A stretch of DNA of 64,000 nt from Epinephelus fuscoguttatus (GCF_011397635.1 NC_064754.1:34026043-34090042); one strand, 5' to 3'. Numbered from the stretch's first letter, positions 1 to 11,922 are shown. Made by a program: numbers and translations. The notes: generated by a model from the sequence alone, not told the origin.

Positions 1-640
1 ACAGGTATTTCTTACTCTATTGTATTATTTTTATTCTGTTCTATCCTATTCTACCCTCTACTGTGTGTACTGCAGTGTAAAACTTTAAACATACTGAATG
101 TAAAGTGTGATATCAGAGGCACTGTTGGATTTGTCAACCAAAACTTAAATGTGGCCTGCAGAGTTTATATTTGCATTCAGTGTTCTCGAAAACAGATTTT
201 AAAATGTTTTTTTAAATCCCGCATCCATGTTTACAAGCTAGCAGTCGTCTTTGCTGCTGCCCTAGCTTACACATTGAATGTTACCGCCACCTGTACGTAA
301 GTGGGATAGTACACAGGCTGTTCTCATGCAATGTTCATAACTTTTCCTACAAAAAACAGTAATGCACCAAAGTTAGCACATATCCCATGTAACCATGAGC
401 CAGCAGTTTGTGTATAAGTCACGCATATGAGAAGGCTGCAATCACATGACCAATGCGCAGATGACAGGAAGGAAGCAGTCCTTTAAGGTGATAGATTGGG
501 GTGGTGGATGGGTCACAAAACACAGGACTTTCCCCAGGAGACCAGTGTTGGGAATCATGTGAAACCAAGTGAGCTTTGAGTCATTTTAACATACGTCATC
601 ATACGGACTGCTGTATGAGGACACACTGTACTATAAAGGC
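1..640. other. Intergenic, no gene seen
   Basis: No coding frame, RNA gene or clear repeat terminus was recognised here. The stretch ends where a LINE tail made of short AGGCA units begins near 640. Confidence 0.5.
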
Positions 641-2560
641 AAGGCAAGGCATCTTTTTTTGTATAGCACATTTCATACACTAGGTCAATTCAAAGTGCTT
701 TACAGAGCAATAAAATGTAAAACATAATAAAGGATACAGATTTACTGTAAAAGAGTGAAGAGAAAAAATATAAAAGGTAAAATTATTTACTAAATGATTT
801 GTAATAAAAAAAATTATTATAGAAAATAGCAAAAGTGCAGACAAGAGATGCAAAGATAAAAATATTATTTTAAATGAGTTTAAAAATAAGTTTACAGTCA
901 TTACAGGGTAGAGTAGGCACTGCAAAAAAGGAATGATTTTAGCTTTGACTTAAAAGTGCTCAGAGTCGCAGCTTGTCTAACATCATCTGGGAGGTTATTC
1001 CAGGTTTGTGCTTCATGAAAACAAAATGCTTCTTCACCGTGTTTTGTTCTGACTCTTGGGACGGTCAGTAGGCTAGTCCCAGATATCCTCATTGTCCTAG
1101 AAGGTTCATATGTCACAAGCGTGTCACAGATATATTTGGGCAGTGAGCCACAGCGTAATTTATACACAAGCAGCAAGGATTTAAAATCAATTCTAAAAGT
1201 GCCAGGTAGCCAGTGTAAGGATTTTAGAACCGGAGTAATGTGGTCCTAGTTTTTGTCAGGGCCCTAGCAGCAGCAATCTTGAATAAGCTGAAGTTGCCGA
1301 ACAGTTTACTATCAAAGTCTTACAAACAGACCATTGCAGTGATCTAATCTACTGGAAATAAAGGCGTGGGTGAGCCTTTCAAGGTGTTGCTTTGACATTA
1401 TTCCTCTGACTCTAGCATGTTTTTTAAATGCTAGCGGGCAGGCGACGTTATGGATTTAATGTGGCTGTGGAAATTTAAATCGGAATCCAGGATAACACCA
1501 AGGTTCATTGTGTGACTCTTAGTTATACGAGAGAGAGAGATTTCAAGGTGGGAGCTGACGCTCTGTTTTTCTTTCTGTGGCTCAAAGACAATTATGTTGT
1601 CTTACCTCTGTTGAGTTGGAGTAAATTTTAATTCATCCAATCACTGATTTGCTCAATACGGTATCACAGTAGCTCTACAGGTCCATAATCACCTGGTGAA
1701 AGTTATACTTTATGTATATTTGCGTGTCATCTGCATAATTATGGTGGGCTACTTCATCATTTTGTATGATTTGGCCTAATGGAAGCATACAGAGATTAAA
1801 CAAGAGGGGTCCCGAAATGGACCCCTGAGGAACCCCACATCTCATGGGCATCTGGTCTGACTTATGGTTACCAATCAAGACAAATTACTTCCTGTCATGA
1901 AGATATGAGATATAAGATATGATATGACTTGAACCATTTGAGGACAGTTCCAGAGAGTCTGACCCAGTTTTCTTGTCTTTGTAGCAAAACTGTGTGGTCC
2001 ATTGTGTCAAAAACAGCACTTTAATCCAACAGCACTAAAACAAAGACTTTGAGTCAATGTTCACACGAATGTCATTTATTACCTTTACGAGTGCAGTCTC
2101 AGTGCTGTGATGGGGCCGAAAACCTGCCTGAAACTTATCAAAGCAATTGTTCACCTACAACTTTTTCAATAACTTTACTAAAAAACATTAAGTTTGAAAA
2201 AGGCTGGTAGTTTTGTCAGTACAGTGGCATTAAGACTGCTCTTCTTTAGGAGAGGCATGATGACTGCAGTTTTCAAAGCATTTAAAAAAGTGCCAGATTG
2301 GAGAGTCATTAACTATAAGAGTCAGCTGTTTTACCAGGATACCCAGGATACTGGGTAAAACATCAAGGCAGCAAGTGGAAGAACTGAGACTGGAGACAAT
2401 GTCTTCCAGTGTTTTGTCATTGACAGACTTTGGGAAGACTGCAGTGAGGGCACATTATTATTTGGCACTGAGGAGTTGATCGCACATTTGATGTCTTGAA
2501 CCTAATTATAAACCCACTGGCAGAAATGTGTAGTGTAACCTGCATGCATACACAGTAACC
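641..2560 (-). mobile_element. LINE, L2/CR1-like (Jockey group), 5'-truncated and decayed
   Basis: A non-LTR retrotransposon lies on the minus strand with its 3' end near 641 in AGGCA repeats. The reverse transcriptase core is readable: at 1675-1878 the minus strand codes [15 protein letters not shown] followed by YADDTQIYI (catalytic Asp pair). Upstream, near 1990-2040, it codes a AVFDTMDHTVLL-like piece matching the AFDTVDH motif. The C-terminal part is at 901-1176 with WNNLPDDVR, typical of this LINE group. The frame is interrupted several times, so the copy is dead. The class is inferred from motif wording; the upstream limit is approximate. Confidence 0.75.
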
Positions 2561-3075
2561 CGCTGCCAGATAATAGTCAAACATCCGTCCAATCATCCAT
2601 TTTGGTATTCCTGTACTGTGTCACAGTGGCTGGATCAGTCCTAGCAGACAGTGATCCCAATTTTAGAACCATTTTTGTTTTGAATAAAATTTCCATTTTG
2701 CAGCCTATTTGCTTATTGTTGTTTCTGTATTATACTTGATTATGTCAATACTGAACTGAGTAATAAGAGCCTGGAAGGTTATTTGTGTGTCAGTGTGGAT
2801 CTGCACTTCACTGCTGCTTCACCAGAATCCAGACACTGCTCAACTCTGTACCAGGTTTGAATCAAGGACTTTATTCTTTAGATTAAAGGGGCAAATTTGT
2901 CAAATTACATACAGTATGTTATCCCTGTGCCTTTTCAAACTGTTGTAAGTGTTTGGTATTTGCTGACAAAGAGTTAATGTGCATCCTGTACCTTGTTAAG
3001 CCCCAGATCAGAGAAAATTTCAATTTTAGGTTAAAACTTCTGAAGCTGTCTTTTCTTCTTCTTTACAGACACAAA

Positions 3076-3882
3076 ATGAACGACACCTCACCTCTTTTTG
3101 ACCCTCATCTTAAGGCTTTAATCATGGCTTCAGCTACATTAAACAACATCCTGGGTCTTCCTTTGAATGTTTATGTCGTGTGGCTGATACTGACAGGTGC
3201 CAGAGAGACTCTGGCCTCAGACTTAATGTCTCTCAACCTGGCTATGTCTGAAATCCTTTTCGCTGTGTCCTGCATAGGCTTGATGGTTTATTTACAGTTT
3301 GGATCACCCTTTGGTTTTGAAGTCTTCATGTTCTCACGTGGCCTCCTCTTTTCAGCCCGTCCGCTCTTCCTATGTTGCATCTGCATTGATTACTATCTTG
3401 GGGTAGTCCATCCCGTGTTATTTCTCCGGTTTAAACCCCTGAGGTACAGGGTGGCCTGTTGTTGTGTTATTTGGTCAATAATCTTGGTTTCCTGCATCCA
3501 CTCTTGGTACACCTATTCAGATGCTCTGCATATGTATGCGTTTTTCATACAGAATCTTCTCCTCTTCTCAGCAATGCTCTTCTGCTGCCTCTCAGTTCTC
3601 AGGGTTCTGAAACGTCCTGGGCCAGGAGAGAAAGAAACAGAGAAGAAGAAGAGCAATAAAATGAAAAGAACGGCTTTTAAAATCATTTTGCTTATTATGA
3701 TTTCCTTGGCCATTAATTTCCTTTTGTATATGGCTGTGATTCCTCTGCAGTGTTGCTTGACACCGCTGGAGTTTTTTAAAGCCACAACTGTTTGCATGAG
3801 TTTAGCTTTATTAACTGGGATTATACAGCCCATCCTCTACTTCCACAGGACAAGAAAACTCCTCTGCTTCAGGAAGATCTAA
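3076..3882 (+). CDS. Rhodopsin-like (class A) orphan G-protein-coupled receptor, fish-type
   Basis: A 268-residue seven-helix membrane protein, probably a cell-surface receptor; the ligand is unknown. Helices fall at about residues 12-39, 50-74, 87-109, 126-143, 154-176, 200-223 and 235-256. N in TM1 (PLNVYVVWL) is kept, but the TM2 Asp is Glu59, the DRY box at the end of TM3 is DYY (105-107), and the TM7 NPxxY motif is QPILY (251-255). The start at 3076 is chosen because a good splice acceptor (pyrimidine tract then ACAG) ends at 3068, seven bases upstream, so the longer open frame that begins at 2953 is mostly intron. The coding exon has no intron, as in many class A receptors. It shares HPVL-LR-KPLRYR and CCLSVLR-LK motifs with the minus-strand gene at 13141 and with the pseudogene at 9627. 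A poly(A) signal lies at 4117. The family name could not be fixed; a P2Y-like group is possible. Confidence 0.85.
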   Translation: MNDTSPLFDPHLKALIMASATLNNILGLPLNVYVVWLILTGARETLASDLMSLNLAMSEILFAVSCIGLMVYLQFGSPFGFEVFMFSRGLLFSARPLFLCCICIDYYLGVVHPVLFLRFKPLRYRVACCCVIWSIILVSCIHSWYTYSDALHMYAFFIQNLLLFSAMLFCCLSVLRVLKRPGPGEKETEKKKSNKMKRTAFKIILLIMISLAINFLLYMAVIPLQCCLTPLEFFKATTVCMSLALLTGIIQPILYFHRTRKLLCFRKI

Positions 3883-4116
3883 TTATCACTGTCAGTAGAC
3901 CCATTTATATATGTGCTGTATAATGTAATGTAATGTGTTCTCGTGTCTTCTGGTTGCTGGTGAATTTGTATTTTATTTAAAGTCCGTGCTCATGACTCAA
4001 AAAATGTATATTTCAAAAACTGTATTCTTTCTACCTTGATTCCACGTGGCTCTTATGGTGACATCCTTTTTTTTTAATGATGTGATTTTTCATTGGTTGT
4101 GACATATTTACAGTAC

Positions 4117-4122
4117 AATAAA
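4117..4122 (+). promoter_or_regulatory. Polyadenylation signal of the 3076 receptor gene
   Basis: AATAAA lies 235 bases past the stop codon, on the coding strand, in an AT-rich stretch. It would give a short 3' UTR. Inferred from position only. Confidence 0.5.
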
Positions 4123-5391
4123 TGTATACTGTACATTACTGTATTAAGATTTAATTGGTTCATTTATTTTAATGTTCGGTAAATAATGTGATGGTGATAG
4201 TGAAAATACTTTACTTGTTTCAACTCAGTGTATTCTTTTCAGGTTCAATGAGTGTGAGGAATTATTAATGAGTTGACAGTTCTCTAAGATTTGAGATTCT
4301 GCAACACAAACAAAATTATAGTTGCTGTGCAGCTGAGCATTTGATGAGGAAGAGAAATTAGAAATATAGGAGGGTCTGTCAGCAAACTGCTTGAAACATA
4401 GACCCTTTTAGGGCCAAAGTCACATAATGTCATTTTATTAGCTGGAGGCAAAACACAACTCGCCACCACAGGGCTGTAGGCTACACAGGAGTCTTAAAAG
4501 TTGTCTTGCTGTGTTAATGGGGGCCAGAATAGAAGCAGTCACAGTTCAAAACTTAAATTTTATCACATACCAGCTGCCACTGCCTGTCAACAAAAACAAA
4601 GACAACTGTGGTTAAATGTGATAATACGAAAGGACTGGACAGAGCTCAATCATCTAAATTCATATCAGGTTAGGGAAGAAGTATTTACTGTTGTAGGGAT
4701 GAATAACATTGTGTATTAAGGGTTATCATGTCCACCTAATCAGAAGCTAGGGAGGTATGAAGAGGAATATTGGATTTCTCCATCAAGTGTCGTCCTCCTT
4801 TGTAAGACTGGCATAGTAACCAACCACAAAGTCGACCATCCCACCTTCAGCAATCCTGTCAAATCATCCATCCACTGAGTGAGAGCATACGGGTCGGCCA
4901 GTCGGGTCCCACTGGTCAGTGTTTACTTATTCAAGTAACTCTCGCGGAGAGTGAGTGACATGGTGCATTTGTAAATTCAGTCTGATGCTTGACACTAAAA
5001 TGAGAGCCCTGAACAGAGTGTTTTATCTCTACATGAATTAACGAATGGTTAAGTGAATCGCACTTTTACTCACTCAGTGCTTCGCTGCTCCGTCTCCCCA
5101 GACAGAGTGCCCAGCATGTACTCTGCCAGTCCAGATTGCAATGCTCTGGATAACTGAACGGTAAATTCCTACAGTGCTCTGAATTTATGAACGGTCCAGT
5201 TTGTACCAGAGTCGCTCCAGCACTTGGAATGAGTATTTCTGAATGCAACGCACACATCATCTTTCTCTACTGTCTAAAACAAGCCAACAGAACTTGCTGG
5301 CTATCTAATGTTTTGTCTCCAGCTAAGCCCCGCCCACTAAAAAACAGTGAAAGGGTCTGCAACTATTTAAAACTTATCTTCATCTTTATCT
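4123..5391. other. Intergenic, no gene seen
   Basis: Short open frames here have no recognisable motif. I see no repeat terminus until the SINE that starts near 5392. Confidence 0.45.
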
Positions 5392-5757
5392 TCTAACCGC
5401 TTCATCCTCTTGAGGGTCGCGGGGGGGCTGGAGCCTATCCCAGCTGACATTGGGCAAGAGGCAGGGTACACCCTGGACAGGTCGCCAGACTATCGCAGGG
5501 CTGACACATAGAGACAAACAACCATTCACGCTCACATTCACACCTACGGACAATTTAGAGTTATCAATTAACCTAGTCCCCAATCTGCATGTCTTTGGAC
5601 TGTGGGAGGAAGCCGGAGTGCCCGGAGAGAACCCACGCTGACACGGGGAGAACATGCAAACTCCGCACAGAAGGGCTCCCACGCCCGGGATCGAACCGGC
5701 AACCCTCTTGCTGTGAGGCGAGAGTGCTAACCACCACACCACCATGCCGCCCCACTT
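5392..5757 (-). mobile_element. tRNA-headed SINE, copy 1
   Basis: Read on the minus strand, the element starts GGGGCGGCATGGTGGTGTGG, contains an A-box-like TGGTTAGCACTC and a B-box-like GGTTCGATCCC, then the fish-wide stretch ACATGCAGATTGGGGAC, and ends in a GATAAAGATGAAGATAAG tail. It is about 370 bases long and matches copies at 15852 and 41071. The frames it opens on both strands are not genes. It shares about 35 bases of 5' flank with copy 2 (see findings). Confidence 0.85.
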
Positions 5758-6409
5758 AAATAACATCTAAAATAAATAAATTGCCTCTGTGCCTCATGTG
5801 TCTCTAATCCACACAGCACAATATGCCTTTTTCACAGGAGATATGTCCAGTAGGAACAACACAGATGTAAATAATGAAATCAGTTATGGCTGAATTCCAG
5901 ATGCTTTGATTTCAGGATCCTTGTATCCTGCATGTGTGTTCACTGTCACTCTCCCTGGAGCAGCTGAATAGAACAGAGTCATCTTTGGTGTTATCAGTAA
6001 CACCTGTGCTTCTCCTACAACGACAAGTTAAAATGTCTGCTGTGAAAAAGGGCTAGGCCTGAATGATGATAATAATACATTAGTTTATATAACACTTTTC
6101 AAAACAGATACAAAGTGCTTCACAAGACAATAAAAATAGATCAATGAAGCCAGAGTAAAAAAAACAACAACGAGGTATCTGTAAAAAGTAAAGTCTTAAA
6201 ACAAGGTGATAAAAAACAAATACATATACATAAATGTGTATATATATATATATATGTATATACATCAAGACAAATGGTCGTATACACACACACACACACA
6301 CCATGGGCATTTGCTCCTCTAGTTAACATGTTGGTGAAGATACTCAGTCATCCGGGTCATGGTAATCTTAAGTGCCATATCATAGGCAACTGGACTTGCT
6401 TGAGTTACT
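5758..6409. other. Intergenic with LINE 3' scrap and microsatellites
   Basis: Around 6060-6150 is a short piece typical of a LINE 3' UTR (ATAACACTTTTCAAAAC then AAAGTGCTTCACAAGAC). TA- and CA-rich simple repeats follow at about 6238-6300. No gene is seen. Confidence 0.5.
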
Positions 6410-6740
6410 ACTGTCAAACTTTAGATCTGTTCTCCTCTCTGCTCCCGTCAGCTGTCGTTTGAGGCTGAGTCTTCGCACCCTCCTCCACCCCATTCACCTA
6501 CACTCAGCGTATCCAGAGCCCAGGATGAGCTCATCAAAAACCCACTCCTCTTCACATCCAGATCCTCAGCACCCTCTTCATCTCATCACCACCACTACCA
6601 CCACCAGTGTCCAGACTCCAGAGGGGTTCCCTTTTCTACTACAGCTTCACCACCCAAGACTTTTCACATTTCTTGTACATATGTAAACAAATATTCCTTT
6701 CACTCAGAATGAGTCTCTCCTGATTGAAATATAACTAGTT
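6410..6740 (+). repeat. Dispersed repeat of unknown class, copy 1
   Basis: This stretch aligns by eye with 12530-12915: both run from AAATCTGCTCTC/AGATCTGTTCTC-like sequence through CTCATCCAGATC, CACC-rich text, AAGACTTTTCACATTT and end in GAGTCTCTCCTGATTGAA or a close form. The copies are well diverged. No conserved reading frame is seen; the 104-residue frame here is low-complexity His/Thr/Pro text. Confidence 0.6.
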
Positions 6741-7642
6741 GAGTCAAGTCTAGAACAAAATAAAAGCATGTGTGATCTTCTCTATATCACTGAGGGACAG
6801 CAGGGATTAGCATGTTTATTTTGCATCACCTGGGTCTCAAACTCACAACCTTGGACATCAAGGACCATGTTGAGCTACCTGCCAAGCACAGCACAGACTG
6901 ACCTCACACTGTGACTCGGAGAATCATCAGGGCTGCATGAAAAGGCAGATTTCAAACTAGCATTAAAACTTTAGTTAACAAGACAAAATTCTGAGAATTT
7001 TTGTACATCATCTAGACAACATAGACATGTCTTCAATTAAGACTGATCGCTCCGTAAGTGACTAACTGATATTTCATCTTAATTTCATTAACTGCAATAT
7101 TTTACATGAGGATTGAATTTAAAAAATACTGTCAATAATTCAGTTTTTGAGGTACAAATCTAAAAGCTACCGCACTACTTCTACCATCACGTCCTTTTAT
7201 GATGAATTTTCAAAATTGAGAAAAACAAGAGGGCACCCATGCATCCATCAATCCAACCTGCACAGCTTTATTCTCCCTTCACTTCTAAAACTATAGGACA
7301 AACTATTTCCCACACTGGCACTTTATGTTACTTTATGCCGGAGGTGTGACATAACACAATATGTGGGTCATTCCCAGGGATGGTGGGCTGAGATGGTACA
7401 AATATGCCTGCCAATTCAATGTAAATGTCCATGCATATAATTTCTATCATTTAAAAAAAAAAGGATTTCTCTCTCTATTAGGAGGCGATTACTTAACTGT
7501 GAAAACTGCTGATGCACATCAACGTAGGTTTAAAACCATGTTGTTCCTGTTTTGATTGAAACAAAGAAGATTTTCTGGTATTTGTTGACTTGAGAAAACC
7601 TGAAGTGGGATTACCAAACAGGGGTGTGAGTCACTCCCATTA
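6741..7642. other. Intergenic, no gene seen
   Basis: No supported coding region or repeat terminus was recognised. Confidence 0.4.
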
Positions 7643-7760
7643 CTTCACTTCACTTCACTTCACTTCACTTCACTTCAACTTTATTATGTCCCAATATGGG
7701 CAAATTGGGTTGCAGCAGGCACAGGCATTATAAACAAATTGCAGAAAGTACCTTTGCAAA
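7643..7760. repeat. CACTT microsatellite joined to a repeat 3' end
   Basis: About seven ACTTC units are followed by CTTTATTATGTCCCAATATGGGC. The layout suits a LINE 3' end with a pentamer tail on the minus strand, but the class is not certain. Confidence 0.55.
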
Positions 7761-8202
7761 AAGTACATTTGCATGAGAAACAAAACACACAGATAAATAA
7801 AAATAAAAACCTAAGAGCATACGTCAGTCAGACAAGTATTTTTGCATGGGGGTGGGGGTGGGGGACAGAGTTCATAAGTGCAATTCAAAGTGCTATGTGC
7901 GATTTGCATACCAGTTAGAGAGAACCCGTGGATCAGGCTAGGTCTCTCCAAGATCTAACGAGATCAGGCGTGATCAGTATCAGTATCAAATCACATCTGT
8001 CAATCAATTTCACAGTCTTTCAGACCAGAATGGATAATCCATTTACCACACAGGTAATTAACTATGAGAGATTTAGACAATATCTGTCCTTTGTAAATAA
8101 AGTCTGCATCAAGTCAGTTCCACATTTTGTCAGTCAGAGCCAACACTCCCACCCCACAGAGTAAATATACAATAATACACATACAATATATACAATCTTA
8201 CA

Positions 8203-8282
8203 CACGATCCAAATCCAATTTGTTTGATTAAATTCACAGACACGCCTGTGAATTTAATCAAATAAATTGGATTTGGATCGTG
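8203..8282. repeat. 80-base near-perfect hairpin
   Basis: A 37-base left arm (8203-8239) and a 37-base right arm (8246-8282) are inverse complements with one mismatch, around a 6-base loop (ACACGC). The outer end is CACGATCC / GGATCGTG. It lies in AT-rich sequence just before a dispersed repeat. Confidence 0.9.
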
Positions 8283-8369
8283 ACAATAGACTTCACAGTA
8301 TTCAAAACTCGGCTGTTCTTCTGTAATGTTTTGACAATATTTTGATGAATGAAAGACAGGCTGTATGCA

Positions 8370-9114
8370 TCTTACTATATAATGACGAAAACTCTGTCTG
8401 TGGGTGTGATGGTCTGTCTGTCTGTTCCTCGTTTTTCTCCTGACTGACTTGGTCAATCTATGTAGAATTTGGCACAGTGGTAGAGGGTCATGGGAGGATG
8501 CAAATGAAGCAATATTACATCAATTGGCCAAAGGGGGGCGCTATAGCAACCAATTGAAATAGCCTCAAGAACCCATAACTTCCGGTTATATAGATTTTCT
8601 GCCATTTTGAATTTTTTGAAAAACACTTAAAATCGATCTCTTCCTAGGAAGTTTGACCGATCTGCATGAAACTCAGTGACCATAATCTAGGGACCAATAT
8701 CTAAAGTTCCCTCTTGGCAAAAGTTGGAAAACTTACTAAAACTGAGCTTCTATAAGGCAATGAATATTGCAGAGGGCGTGGCTCATCACATAAAGGTGTA
8801 TAACATCCCAAGGGTTTCACCAATCACCACGCAACTTTGTAGGCATATGACCACACATAATCTGAGAGGACCCCTCCATTATTGACCCGATCAAACAAAA
8901 TGGGGGCGCTAGAGAGCTAATTTCTTATCTAGGCCTTATCAATTTTTACTAAACTTGGTAGATGTAGAACAGGACACCTCAAGGTGACTGGAGAAACTTA
9001 ACTCTAATTGGCAACTGGGTGGCGCTATAACAACAGAAAAATGCTTAAAAATGGCTAAAATGTGACCGATTGCTTGTGGCTCCCCCTGTGGCCAAATGTT
9101 TGTTTGTTTTTTCT
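8370..9114 (+). repeat. Nonautonomous dispersed repeat, possibly Helitron-like
   Basis: The stretch starts TTACTATATAATGACG followed by repeated TCTGTCTG words and continues with GGGGGGCGCTATAGCAACC and TGGGGGCGCTAGAGAG. These words are familiar from an abundant fish repeat. No terminal inverted repeats or coding frame are seen. Helitron origin is a guess from the lack of TIRs. Confidence 0.45.
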
Positions 9115-9147
9115 AATTTTTGGTATGACTAAGTCATACCAAAAATT
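9115..9147. repeat. 33-base perfect palindrome
   Basis: AATTTTTGGTATGACT, a single central A, then the exact reverse complement. Downstream text (GTCAATCTATGTGAA near 9201) resembles text near the start of the preceding repeat (8451), so the palindrome may mark the junction of two inverted repeat ends. Confidence 0.85.
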
Positions 9148-9626
9148 GAACGTTATTAGAATGTCAGTGTGTCATTCTGTCTGTCCATTCACATAGAACG
9201 TCAATCTATGTGAAACTGCACATAGGCATTGAGGATTAGCATAGGTAGAAGGTGACAAAGCTACCAATGGGTATGGACTTGTTTGCTTATAATTTCTATG
9301 TTTAGTGAGAGAACTGAGGTTGAGCCGTAGCTGCATTACAGACTTCATTAAGGACGTCATACCTGATGAGATCATCTGTACTGTATATCTGCATTGCCCA
9401 GACAGAAATGTAGTTTGTGTTCATTTCTGTTAAATAACTGTATACGTTACATTGATAATATTATTGATAAAATTACATTTGTATTCCTTGTTTGTTTTTT
9501 GTCTAAGATTTGATAAAACTATGATGCTGATCTCTTTATTCTGTTTCTCCTTTCAATCTGATTCTAATTGGAAGACTTGACCCTGAAAGGCTGAACTGAA
9601 TGCTTTTTAACGAAATTTCGAGGAAA
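9148..9626. other. Repeat remnant, no gene
   Basis: The first 150 bases look like a further piece of the 8370 repeat. The remainder shows no recognised feature. Confidence 0.35.
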
Positions 9627-10311
9627 ATGAACTCATATACTTTATCATCGTCCTCTGACACCTACATTTTATCAGCCGCCTCCATCACAGTCAGTCTGGT
9701 CCTGGGTCTGCTAGCCAACACTACATTGTGTGGCTGATAGCAACCGGAGCAGGAGGTACGCTGGCGGCAGAGTTCTTCCCCCTCAACCTGGCTGTGTTTG
9801 AGATTATCTACAGCTTGCTTTCTGTTGGCAAGTTTTTCCAAATTACATTCCCCTCTGTGGAAGTATAGAACAGTTTGTGGATGTGGTTTACCCTGTGGTG
9901 CTCTTCAGGTACAAACCTCTGAGGTATAAGGTGGCCTCCTCCGGGGTGGTTTGGGCAGTAATTATTGGTTTATCTATAATTTATGATATCTTTCCCAGGT
10001 GATGTGTCTTGTTTTTGTAAGTGAATGTGTGCTTCTTTTCATTCCCTGTGGCTCTAAAAAGACCTCGGCCAGGGGAGACAGGAGAGAGACAACAATATGA
10101 AGAGAGGAGCTTCTCACCATCGTAGTGATCATTGTGTCCTTTGTGGGGACGCACCTGTTTTGGTGTGTTGCTATTCTCTTCAATCTAAGCACTTGGTTTT
10201 CATAGAGTAGTCATAAATACTTGCACTTCCATTACTTTTGCCAGTGGGTTCATCCAGCCACTCATTTACCTGCAAAAGACTGGAAGATGTCCTTACAATA
10301 AAGCTGTGTGA
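9627..10311 (+). pseudogene. Broken rhodopsin-like receptor, relative of the 3076 and 13141 genes
   Basis: An ATG at 9627 opens a 20-odd codon stretch (MNSYTLSSSSDTYILSAAS and into TM1) before the frame is lost near 9715. After that, receptor text continues in shifted frames: a TM1/TM2 piece with EFFPLNLAVFEI near 9770-9800, an FRYKPLRYKVA piece at about 9907-9936, and a TM7 end with QPLIYLQK before a stop at 10309. Part of TM3 with the DRY region is missing and the TM5-TM6 part is mangled. At least three frame breaks and one deletion are present. It is a dead paralogue; no promoter was sought. Confidence 0.8.
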
Positions 10312-11019
10312 GGAGCTCTCACGCTGCACAGGATGAACTTTCTTTGGTATTTACCATAGTCTGTGCATGGATGGTCAGTATGACCACTTCAGCTGGGGTG
10401 AATTCATGATGGTGTATAGTGCACTGAAGACTGAATGATGTATTGTTCAATCAACAACTACTTTATTGTTTTTAATATTTGATTTATTTATTATTTTGGC
10501 TGTCAATAAAACAAATTCGATATTTGTCTTAAAAAGAGACAATCAAGGTAGACTTTCTGTCATCTTCTTTTGAATTATATTACTGCCTCTTCTCTGTATT
10601 ATATTTTGAAATTTAATTACTTATATGGTAATCTTTTGCATTTCCTTATCATTTGCACTGGATAAATGGACAAATGAGTCATGTAAGAATATCTTAAGTG
10701 TAAAAGTGCATTTGTAGAAATGGTTTCATTGTTTTGCTCCAATAAAATAATAAACCAAATTAGAAAAATAGTTAGGGCTTTGAGTTTATTAACTGTTACT
10801 TCTGTTAATTTACTTTAAAGTGCTTAAAATTTGTATTCTGTACACACTGCAAATTCTTTAATTCTTTTAATTTTAATCGTTGATATATTAGTACATTTTC
10901 TGATGTTTGTCTCTATTTTGCTATTAATGTTTTCCAATGATTTTCATGACTCAAGTGCCTTTTATAGTGAGAGTGCTAAAAACGTATTAAGTGCTCCACT
11001 ACAACCATTACACAGTGGT
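10312..11019. other. Intergenic, AT-rich, no gene seen
   Basis: Low-complexity AT-rich sequence with several AATAAA-like words near 10505 and 10740. A 76-residue frame at 10831-11061 is hydrophobic AT-rich text without homology that I recognise. Confidence 0.4.
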
Positions 11020-11700
11020 TTTTTTTTAATAATCAAGTTTTTATTGATTTTGGTTACATGACAGTTCTACACATCAAATTAGATATTCAATCTTGACAAA
11101 CAAAAATAAAAATACTATACAGGGTGATAGAGATCCATACGAGAGGGGATACAGCACCAGCCCCAGTCTGGCAAAAAAAACAATCAAAATAACAAAATTA
11201 AATTTGAATAAATAAGCACACGAAGATTAATAGTGATTTTTTTTTCTTTTAAGGAATAAATTAAAAAAAAAATAGACAGAAATCAAAAATCGCACTTCCA
11301 GGCCCCCAGACAATGCAAAATAATTTCAGAAGTCCCTCCTGATTGGTCCTTGGGCACGGTTTGTCATCCTAGTCAGCATGGATTTGTAAGAGGCAGTTTT
11401 TGTCATATAGTCGACCCATTCTTTTATTTCTGGGGGTTTCGTTGACTTCCAGTACCTGAGTATTGTTCTAGCAGCTGCAATGACTCCAACCATAGCTACG
11501 GTGAATTCATCCCTATGTACTTGTGATCTGTCTCCCAAATAAACACAGTCTTTGGGACACTGGCAAAGTCTTACCTAGCCATTTACTCATGTGTCTAAGA
11601 ATTTTACTTTAAAAGGGCCGGATGAGTGGACAATCCCAAATGCAATGTAAAATAGTACCAGTTTCTTCCTGGCATTTCATAGTGTTAACCGCACGTTTAA
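11020..11700 (-). mobile_element. LINE, L1-like, 5'-truncated
   Basis: On the minus strand 11326-11538 codes AAARTILRYWKSTKPPEIK and MTKTASYKSMLTRM, the familiar end of a fish L1-type ORF2. Related noncoding-looking ORF2 text continues upstream to about 11700. The 3' UTR runs down to about 11020. The frame is broken upstream of the last 70 codons. Confidence 0.7.
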
Positions 11701-11884
11701 ACCTGTGACATTAAGTACATGTGCTAATGGTCATTTCTGGCTATTCTGTTGTTTGGGCATGAGGATGAGTTTCCAAAAAATGCAGTTTAGCTCCCCACTG
11801 TACTAAAATGAACTACAATTGTAATATATAAATTTGAAGGGAGTGGACTTTGCTTCTTTTGTTTTGGCCGTGTCATAGGGACCT

Positions 11885-11922
11885 TTTTTGTTTGTTTGTT
11901 TGTTTGTTTGTTTGTTTGTTTC
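11885..11922. repeat. GTTT tetranucleotide microsatellite
   Basis: About nine tandem TTTG units between TTTTT and CCAGGC. Confidence 0.9.

Noticed and set aside
2953-3075. Longer N-terminus for the receptor gene at 3076
   Set aside because: A strong splice acceptor lies between the upstream ATG and the ATG at 3076, and the extra residues do not look like a receptor N-terminus.
5386-5766. 126-residue frame, with relatives at 15837 and 41080
   Set aside because: These frames lie wholly within SINE copies; the shared protein text reflects shared SINE sequence.
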